This document shows, piece after piece, positions 21,202 to 25,744 of a stretch of DNA of 25,744 bases. Below the pieces are notes generated by a model. That model worked only from the letters and a program-made list of their open reading frames with translations, made no database searches and was not told where the DNA came from. Within the stretch, counting starts at the first letter, position 1. Every line of letters begins with the position of its first letter. Made by a program: the position numbers and the translations under genes. The DNA lies in assembly GCA_021737905.1 (NCBI GenBank), contig JAIPDA010000004.1, positions 1 to 25,744 on the forward strand, given 5' to 3'. Source of the DNA: Rhodoferax sp. (lineage in GTDB: Bacteria; Pseudomonadota; Gammaproteobacteria; Burkholderiales; Burkholderiaceae_C).

Positions 21202-22178
21202 CAGCAAACTCCAAATGTGATGCCGGCTTCAAGCAGGTGCCGGCGGTACATCACCGCAGTCTTGTCCGCGGCGCAATGCAACTCGGCGCCGGCAGCCAGT
21301 GGCAAACGCTTAGGCCGCTGCGATTCGAGCACCGGTTTGTCCTGGCCAAAAATCGTGTCCTGAAAATCCGTGAGTTTGTGGTCGGGCGATTCAAAATCGT
21401 TCATCGCCATGCGTATCCACACCTCACAGCTCTCCGGCGTCACCGGGCAGACAAACAAGGCGATCGACTCGCGCAAGTCGGCAATGGCCGCGCTGCCGGC
21501 CTCTGGCACCTTGGTCAGCACGGCGGTGTAGGGGCCGATCACTTCGTAGCTGTACTCGACCATGGCGCTGGCCGTGGCATGCACCGAGGAGCGCGGCTGC
21601 ACCGCCTTGCAACCGGTGGCCAGCACGCCGGTGGGCGTCATCTGCACCTCGTAAGCGGGCACGCTGGTGGCGTCGCGGCTGCCCAGCCAGCCCTCGTGCA
21701 CAAAACCGAAATGCGCCAGATCCAGAAAATTCTCCACCACGCGCGGCGCGCTGCTGTTCACCAGGTAGGGTCCGCAGTTGACCTTGCGCAAGCGCTCGTC
21801 GGACTCAGCAGCAAACACCGGCAGGGCTTGTTCGCCAGGCGCCAGCCGCACCCAGACCAGGCCGTAGGCTTCACGCGCCTCATGCGTGCAGGCGCGGTGG
21901 CCGGCCGGCGGTGTGAAGCCAGGCAAAGCCGGAATCCCGCGGCATTGACCGGCGCCGTCGAACTGCCAGCCGTGGTAAGCGCACTCCAACTGCCCGTCTT
22001 GCACGCGGCCCAAGGACAGCTTGGCGCCCCGGTGCGGGCAGCGGTCGGCCCAGGCCTGAAAGCGGCCGTCAGGCGTCTGCCAGATCACCACGTCTTCTTG
22101 AAGCAGCAGCACGGCCTTGGGAGAGCCGGCCAGGTCAACGGCCTTGCCGACAGGGTGCCACAGTGTTTTCTCGATCAT
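21201..22178 (-). CDS. Rieske [2Fe-2S] non-heme iron oxygenase, alpha-subunit type
   Basis: The 325-residue protein has an N-terminal Rieske domain with the cluster ligands Cys47, His49, Cys66 and His69 (CPHRG and CAYHGW), followed by a catalytic domain with ENFLDLAHFGFVHEG, giving bridging Asp153 and iron ligands His156 and His161; Asp274 in DFQDTIFG is a likely third ligand. Such enzymes hydroxylate or demethylate small ring compounds with electrons from a separate reductase, which is not encoded here. It is the first gene of a tight trio with adenine deaminase and an MFS carrier, next to a purine-type importer. An HpxD-like purine hydroxylase role is a plausible inference. The start at 22178 has GGA eight bases upstream; an upstream frame start at 22199 is less likely. 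Confidence 0.9.
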   Translation of the reverse strand: MIEKTLWHPVGKAVDLAGSPKAVLLLQEDVVIWQTPDGRFQAWADRCPHRGAKLSLGRVQDGQLECAYHGWQFDGAGQCRGIPALPGFTPPAGHRACTHEAREAYGLVWVRLAPGEQALPVFAAESDERLRKVNCGPYLVNSSAPRVVENFLDLAHFGFVHEGWLGSRDATSVPAYEVQMTPTGVLATGCKAVQPRSSVHATASAMVEYSYEVIGPYTAVLTKVPEAGSAAIADLRESIALFVCPVTPESCEVWIRMAMNDFESPDHKLTDFQDTIFGQDKPVLESQRPKRLPLAAGAELHCAADKTAVMYRRHLLEAGITFGVC

Positions 22179-22208
22179 GAAGTTTCCACAACAAAACAAG
22201 CACTCAAA

Positions 22209-22261
22209 GAAAAAGGGGCTGCCTGAGAGCTGCGCAAACGCCGCTATTCAAGCAACCCCTT
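22209..22261 (-). terminator. Long-loop Rho-independent terminator after the BMP lipoprotein gene
   Basis: On the minus strand AAGGGGTTGC (22261-22252) pairs with GCAGCCCCTT (22222-22213) through one G-U pair, across a 29-base loop, and is followed by TTT CTTT. It lies 45 bases or more past the BMP stop and about 30 bases before the Rieske start, so it would reduce read-through from the importer operon. Confidence 0.6.
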
Positions 22262-22265
22262 GTGC

Positions 22266-22293
22266 CGTGACGCGCGCCTCAGCGAGCGTCACG
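22266..22293 (-). other. Hairpin immediately downstream of the BMP lipoprotein gene
   Basis: CGTGACGC (22266-22273) and GCGTCACG (22286-22293) form a perfect eight-pair stem with a twelve-base loop, starting about 12 bases after the BMP stop codon. It lacks a T tail. It may protect the abundant binding-protein mRNA from 3' decay, a common arrangement in ABC importer operons. Confidence 0.55.
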
Positions 22294-22305
22294 CAGGCCA
22301 TCGGC

Positions 22306-23439
22306 TTACTTGCCGGAAGGGATCTTGCCTTCAACGCCCTTGACGTAGAAGTCAATCTTGCCACGCCACTCGTCATCCGCAGCGGTGCCCTTGGCCAGAC
22401 GCTCTTTGCCGGTGTTGTCCAGAATCGGGCCGGTGAAGACTTCGAAGGTACCGGCTTTCATGCCAGCCTTCAACTCGTCCACCTTGGCCTTGACGTCAGC
22501 AGGCACGACATCAGGGATTTTGACCAGGTCGTTCTGGCCTTCAGCCACGCCCCAACGGGTGACGGTGTTGCCCTTCCAGGAACCGTCCATGACTTCCTTG
22601 ATCGACTTCTTGTAGTAGTTGCTCCAGTCCACGATGGCCGAACCCAGGTGGGCCTTGCCGCCGAAGGCGCTCATGTCAGAGTCCCAGCCGAAAGCGTACT
22701 TACCGGCCTTGTCGGCGGTTTGCAGCACAGCGGTGGAGTCGGTGTTTTGCAGCAGAACGTCGGCGCCGCCGTTGATCAGCGCTTGAGCAGCTTCAGACTC
22801 TTTCGGTGGGTCAAACCAGGTGCTGACCCAGACCACTTTGGTCTTGATCTTGGGGTTGACCGATTGCGCGCCCAGGGTGAAGGCGTTGATGTTGCGCAGC
22901 ACTTCAGGAATCGGGAAAGAACCGACAAAGCCCAGGGTGTTGGTCTTGGTCATCTTGCCGGCAATGATGCCTGCCAGGTAAGTGTCCTGGTAAAAGCGAG
23001 CATCATAGACGCGCATGTTGTCAGCCGTTTTGTAGCCGGTGGCGTGCTCAAACTTGACGTCCGGAAAGTCCTTGGCAACCTTGAGCATGGGCTCCATGTA
23101 GCCGAAGCTGGTAGCGAAGATGATCTTGTTGCCTTGCTGGGCCAGGTCACGGATCACACGCTCAGCGTCAGGGCCTTCAGGCACTTTCTCAACAAAGGTG
23201 GTCTTGAGCTTGTCACCGTACTCGGCCTCAACAGCCTTGCGGCCCAGGTCATGCGCAAAAGTCCAGCCGGCCTCGCCAACCGGGCCCACATAGACCCAGG
23301 CAGCTTTGAGGGGCTCAGCCTTGGGCGCAGCAGCAGCCGGCGCAGGCGGCGCTTCTTTTTTGCCACAGCCCACCAGGGCGACTGACAAAGTGCCGACCGC
23401 AGCCAGCGCGAGCAGTGATCGCTTGGAAAACAATTTCAT
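22306..23439 (-). CDS. BMP family ABC transporter substrate-binding lipoprotein
   Basis: This 377-residue protein has a lipoprotein signal ending in LVGC (Cys25 counted from this ATG), then an alanine/proline-rich tether and a Bmp/PnrA-type binding domain. Conserved stretches include GWTFAHDLGRKAVE, VPEGPDAERVIRDLAQQGNKIIFATSFGYMEP, FPIPEVLRNINAF and WVSTWFDPPKE. The family binds purine nucleosides and delivers them to NupPQ-like permeases. Two ATG codons lie side by side; AAGGA is three bases from the first (23442) and six from the second (23439), so the second is preferred. It follows the two permease genes and ATPase gene on the same strand with a 52-base gap, so it is the binding protein of that importer. 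Confidence 0.95.
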   Translation of the reverse strand: MKLFSKRSLLALAAVGTLSVALVGCGKKEAPPAPAAAAPKAEPLKAAWVYVGPVGEAGWTFAHDLGRKAVEAEYGDKLKTTFVEKVPEGPDAERVIRDLAQQGNKIIFATSFGYMEPMLKVAKDFPDVKFEHATGYKTADNMRVYDARFYQDTYLAGIIAGKMTKTNTLGFVGSFPIPEVLRNINAFTLGAQSVNPKIKTKVVWVSTWFDPPKESEAAQALINGGADVLLQNTDSTAVLQTADKAGKYAFGWDSDMSAFGGKAHLGSAIVDWSNYYKKSIKEVMDGSWKGNTVTRWGVAEGQNDLVKIPDVVPADVKAKVDELKAGMKAGTFEVFTGPILDNTGKERLAKGTAADDEWRGKIDFYVKGVEGKIPSGK

Positions 23440-23491
23440 CATGAGTCCTTCATAAAAAATGCAAAAGCAGCTTCAAAAAAAAGAATTCAAC

Positions 23492-24412
23492 TCAGGCGCC
23501 CGGGTGAAAGGGTTTGCCCATTGAAGCCGGCATGTTACGCCGTATCCAGCCCGGATTTCGCGAGATCAGTACCAACACCACAACTGTAGCAAGGTAAGGC
23601 AGCATGCTCATGATAGGCGCCGGAACGTCCACCCCCATGCCTTGCAGCTGCAATTGCAGCATGGTCACCCCGCCAAACAGATAAGCACCTAGCAATAGCC
23701 GTACCGGGCGCCAGGTGGCAAACACCGTGAGCGCCAGCGCAATCCAGCCGCGCCCGGCCACCATGCCCTCAACCCACATGGGGGCGTACACCACGCTGAG
23801 GTAAGCGCCCGCCACGCCGCACAGGGCGCCGCCGGCCATGACGCAGGCCATGCGCATCAGCCGCACCCGGTAGCCCAGGCCGTGCGCAGACTCAGGGCTT
23901 TCTCCCAAACTACGAAGCACCAAACCAGTGCGCGTGCGCCCGAAAAACCAGGCAATCGCCAAAGCGGCCAAGAAAGTGAGGTAAACCATGGGGTGCTGCT
24001 TGAACAAAGCCGGACCGACAAAAGGCAGCTCGCTCAGGACGGGCACGGCGTAATTCATATGCATGTCCAGCTTTTTGCCCACGTAAGCCACGCCGACAAA
24101 GGCCGAAAAGCCGCCGCCGAACAAGCTGATGGCCAGGCCGGTGGCGTACTGGTTGGTGTTGAGCCAGATCACCAGCAGACCAAACAAGGCCGCACCCAGC
24201 GCGCCGGCCACCGCACCGGCCGCAAACGCCAGCCATGGGTTGCCGGTGTGAAAGCCCACCGCAAAACCCACCACGGCGGCCATCAGCATCATGCCTTCGG
24301 CGCCCAGGTTGACCACGCCGACTTTTTCATTGATCAGCAAACCCAGACCGGCCAGCGCCAGGGGCGTGCCGGCCGACAAGGTGGCTGCAATCAGCAGGGC
24401 TAATTCATTCAT
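23492..24412 (-). CDS. ABC transporter permease, BMP/nucleoside importer type (second permease)
   Basis: The 306-residue membrane protein is a BPD_transp_2 permease resembling NupQ/YufQ of nucleoside importers. It opens MNELALLIAATLSAGTPLALAGLGLLINEKVGVVNLGAEGMMLMAAVVGF; the EKxGVVNLGAEGMML stretch is the hallmark of this group. About eight to ten membrane segments are visible, and the EAA-like cytoplasmic loop is RSLGESPESAHGLGYRV. The start at 24412 overlaps the stop of the upstream permease as ATGA, indicating coupled translation; a longer open frame upstream lies within that gene. It pairs with the other permease to form the channel. Confidence 0.93.
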   Translation of the reverse strand: MNELALLIAATLSAGTPLALAGLGLLINEKVGVVNLGAEGMMLMAAVVGFAVGFHTGNPWLAFAAGAVAGALGAALFGLLVIWLNTNQYATGLAISLFGGGFSAFVGVAYVGKKLDMHMNYAVPVLSELPFVGPALFKQHPMVYLTFLAALAIAWFFGRTRTGLVLRSLGESPESAHGLGYRVRLMRMACVMAGGALCGVAGAYLSVVYAPMWVEGMVAGRGWIALALTVFATWRPVRLLLGAYLFGGVTMLQLQLQGMGVDVPAPIMSMLPYLATVVVLVLISRNPGWIRRNMPASMGKPFHPGA

Positions 24413-25476
24413 GCGCCCACCTTTCTGCGGATGCGGTAATTGATCAGGGTGTCGCAAGCCAGCAGCGAGAACAAGAGCACGCCCTGAAAGATGCCCGTCA
24501 AGGCCGACGGCAGGCCGATGCGTGACTGCGCCAGTTCGCCGCCTATCAGGAACATGCTGAGCAAGACACTGGCCACCACACAACCCACCGGGTGCAGGCG
24601 CCCGACAAAGGCCACGATGATGGCGGTAAAACCGTAGCCGGTTGAGGCATGCGGAATGAGCTGGCCCATCGGCCCGGTCACTTCAAAAGCGCCGGCCATG
24701 CCGGCAAAAGCGCCCGACACCAGCATCGACGACCACAGCGCCGAGCGCGCAGAAAAGCCCGCGTAGCGCGCCGCCGCCGGCGCCAGGCCGCCGACCTGCA
24801 ACTGGTAACCCCGGTAAGTGCGGGCCATGAACAGCCACACCGCCACCACCAGCACCAGCGCCACCACCGTGCCCCAGTGCAAGCGGTAACCGGCCAGCAT
24901 GCGCGGCATGCCCATGTCAAAGTTGACGGTCTGCGGAAAGTTAAAACCCATCGGGTCTTTCCAGGGGCCGAACACCAGGTAACTCAAAAAATGATTGGCC
25001 ACATACACCAGCATCAGACTGACCAGAATTTCACTGGCGTTGAAGCGGTCCCGCAGCAGCGCCGTGATGCTCGCCCAGAAGGCGCCGCCCAGCATGCCCG
25101 CCAGCGCAGCCAGCGGCATGAAAGCCCAGTTGCTCATGCCGACCTTGTTCATGGTGAACCACATCGCCAGGCCGCCGGCCGCAATACCGCCCATCAGGTA
25201 CTGGCCCTCTGCGCCGATGTTCCACACGTTGCTGCGGTAGCACAGCGCCAGCCCCAGCGCACACAGCACCAGCGAGGTGGACTTGAGCGCCAGCTCGCTG
25301 AGCGCGCGCGGGCCATTCCAGGGCTCAATCAAAAACACCTGCAGGCCGCGCACCGGGTCTGCGCCCAGGGCCACAAACATGACAAAGGCCACCACCACCG
25401 TCATGACCAGCGCCACCACGGGCGAGGCGTAGCTCATGGCGCGCGAAGGCGCGGGCCGGGCTTCAAGCTGCCACAT
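24409..25476 (-). CDS. ABC transporter permease, BMP/nucleoside importer type (first permease)
   Basis: The 355-residue membrane protein is the partner permease, like NupP/YufP. Family stretches are CYRSNVWNIGAEGQYLMGGIAAGG, RDRFNASEILVSLMLVYVANHFLSYLV and GFTAIIVAFVGRLHPVG. The start at 25476 is chosen because GGAG lies six bases upstream and the resulting gene overlaps the ATPase gene by only 14 bases; a longer reading from 25512 has no ribosome site. The C-terminus is basic (YRIRRKVGA). It overlaps the second permease gene by four bases. The ATPase-permease-permease-binding protein order is the usual one for purine nucleoside ABC importers. Confidence 0.93.
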   Translation of the reverse strand: MWQLEARPAPSRAMSYASPVVALVMTVVVAFVMFVALGADPVRGLQVFLIEPWNGPRALSELALKSTSLVLCALGLALCYRSNVWNIGAEGQYLMGGIAAGGLAMWFTMNKVGMSNWAFMPLAALAGMLGGAFWASITALLRDRFNASEILVSLMLVYVANHFLSYLVFGPWKDPMGFNFPQTVNFDMGMPRMLAGYRLHWGTVVALVLVVAVWLFMARTYRGYQLQVGGLAPAAARYAGFSARSALWSSMLVSGAFAGMAGAFEVTGPMGQLIPHASTGYGFTAIIVAFVGRLHPVGCVVASVLLSMFLIGGELAQSRIGLPSALTGIFQGVLLFSLLACDTLINYRIRRKVGA

Positions 25477-25744
25477 GCGTGTCTCCAGTTGCGGTTGCCT
25501 GCCAGAGGCCACTCATCCAGGCGCCCACCAGCTCTACAGTGGCTTGCTGCGTTGCAATGGCCGGCGACAAGCGGCCTTGCGCCATCACGTGCAGGCGGTC
25601 ACATATTTCAAACAATTCGTCCAACTCCTCACTGACCACCAGCACTGCACAGCCGGCGTCGCGCAGCGCCAGAATTTCGGCGCGAATCTGCGCCGCCGCG
25701 CCCACATCCACGCCCCAGGTCGGCTGCGAGACGATCAAGAGCTT
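25463..25744 (-). CDS. ABC transporter ATP-binding protein, 3' end only (cut by window edge)
   Basis: Only the last 93 residues are in the window. They read KLLIVSQPTWGVDVGAAAQ and then LVVSEELDELFEICDRLHVMAQGRLSP, which is the Walker B/D-loop and switch region of the second nucleotide-binding domain of a duplicated RbsA/NupO-type ATPase. Such ATPases energise BMP-dependent nucleoside uptake. The usual SQPTRG or AQPTRG is here SQPTWG. The gene ends with THVAA and TGA at 25463, overlapping the start of the first permease gene by 14 bases, which supports a single operon. The N-terminal part and the promoter lie beyond the right edge. Confidence 0.92.
   Translation of the reverse strand, partial: KLLIVSQPTWGVDVGAAAQIRAEILALRDAGCAVLVVSEELDELFEICDRLHVMAQGRLSPAIATQQATVELVGAWMSGLWQATATGDTHVAA

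Noticed and set aside
21237..22226. 329-codon open frame opposite the Rieske oxygenase
   Set aside because: Antisense shadow; low-complexity His/Arg/Ala composition, while the other strand carries all Rieske ligands.
22117..23385. 422-codon open frame on the plus strand opposite the BMP lipoprotein gene
   Set aside because: It lies opposite a clearly recognisable binding protein, has no ribosome site and no recognisable domain.

Overview
The window looks like a chromosomal segment of a betaproteobacterium, most likely a Burkholderiales/Comamonadaceae member. This is inferred from high GC, gene content (TRAP carriers, Ldh_2 and CoxL-type oxidoreductases, RhlE-like helicase, BMP-type ABC importer) and short intergenic gaps. 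No rRNA, tRNA, CRISPR array, integrase or transposase gene was seen. Most genes lie on the minus strand.

Region 1 (1-1918): the 5' part of a molybdopterin-binding (CoxL/xanthine dehydrogenase-type) subunit runs off the left edge. It is divergent from a small acyl-CoA-binding protein gene. Region 2 (1943-9616, all minus strand): a catabolic block read in the order Ldh_2 dehydrogenase, aldehyde dehydrogenase, VOC metalloenzyme, a decayed fragment resembling a TRAP binding protein, quinone oxidoreductase, terminator, then a complete TRAP transporter (dctP-dctQ-dctM) and a DUF1330 protein. It plausibly imports and oxidises an organic acid, but the substrate cannot be read from the sequence.

Region 3 (9617-11619): an AT-rich intergenic stretch with two near-palindromic repeats precedes a response regulator with its DNA-binding domain at the N-terminus. 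This gene overlaps an Hpt phosphotransfer gene, and a small lipoprotein gene follows. No histidine kinase is present. Region 4 (11658-16272): housekeeping genes. A CNNM/CBS membrane protein and apaH are divergent with overlapping start codons. A hairpin terminator separates apaH from a RhlE-like DEAD-box helicase. A two-helix membrane protein gene and dcd follow.

Region 5 (16283-25744, all minus strand): a purine uptake and catabolism cluster. In transcription order it holds the ABC ATPase (3' end only), two permeases and a BMP-family lipoprotein; then a terminator-like pair of hairpins; then a Rieske oxygenase, adenine deaminase and an MFS carrier joined by 1-bp stop/start overlaps; then a second, non-lipoprotein BMP-family protein; and, after a pair of intergenic palindromes, guanine deaminase. 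The simplest reading is import of purine (deoxy)nucleosides or bases followed by deamination to hypoxanthine and xanthine. The Rieske enzyme is a candidate for an HpxD-like oxidation step, which is inference. The two items most worth following up are this Rieske/adenine deaminase operon and the HTH-REC plus Hpt pair.
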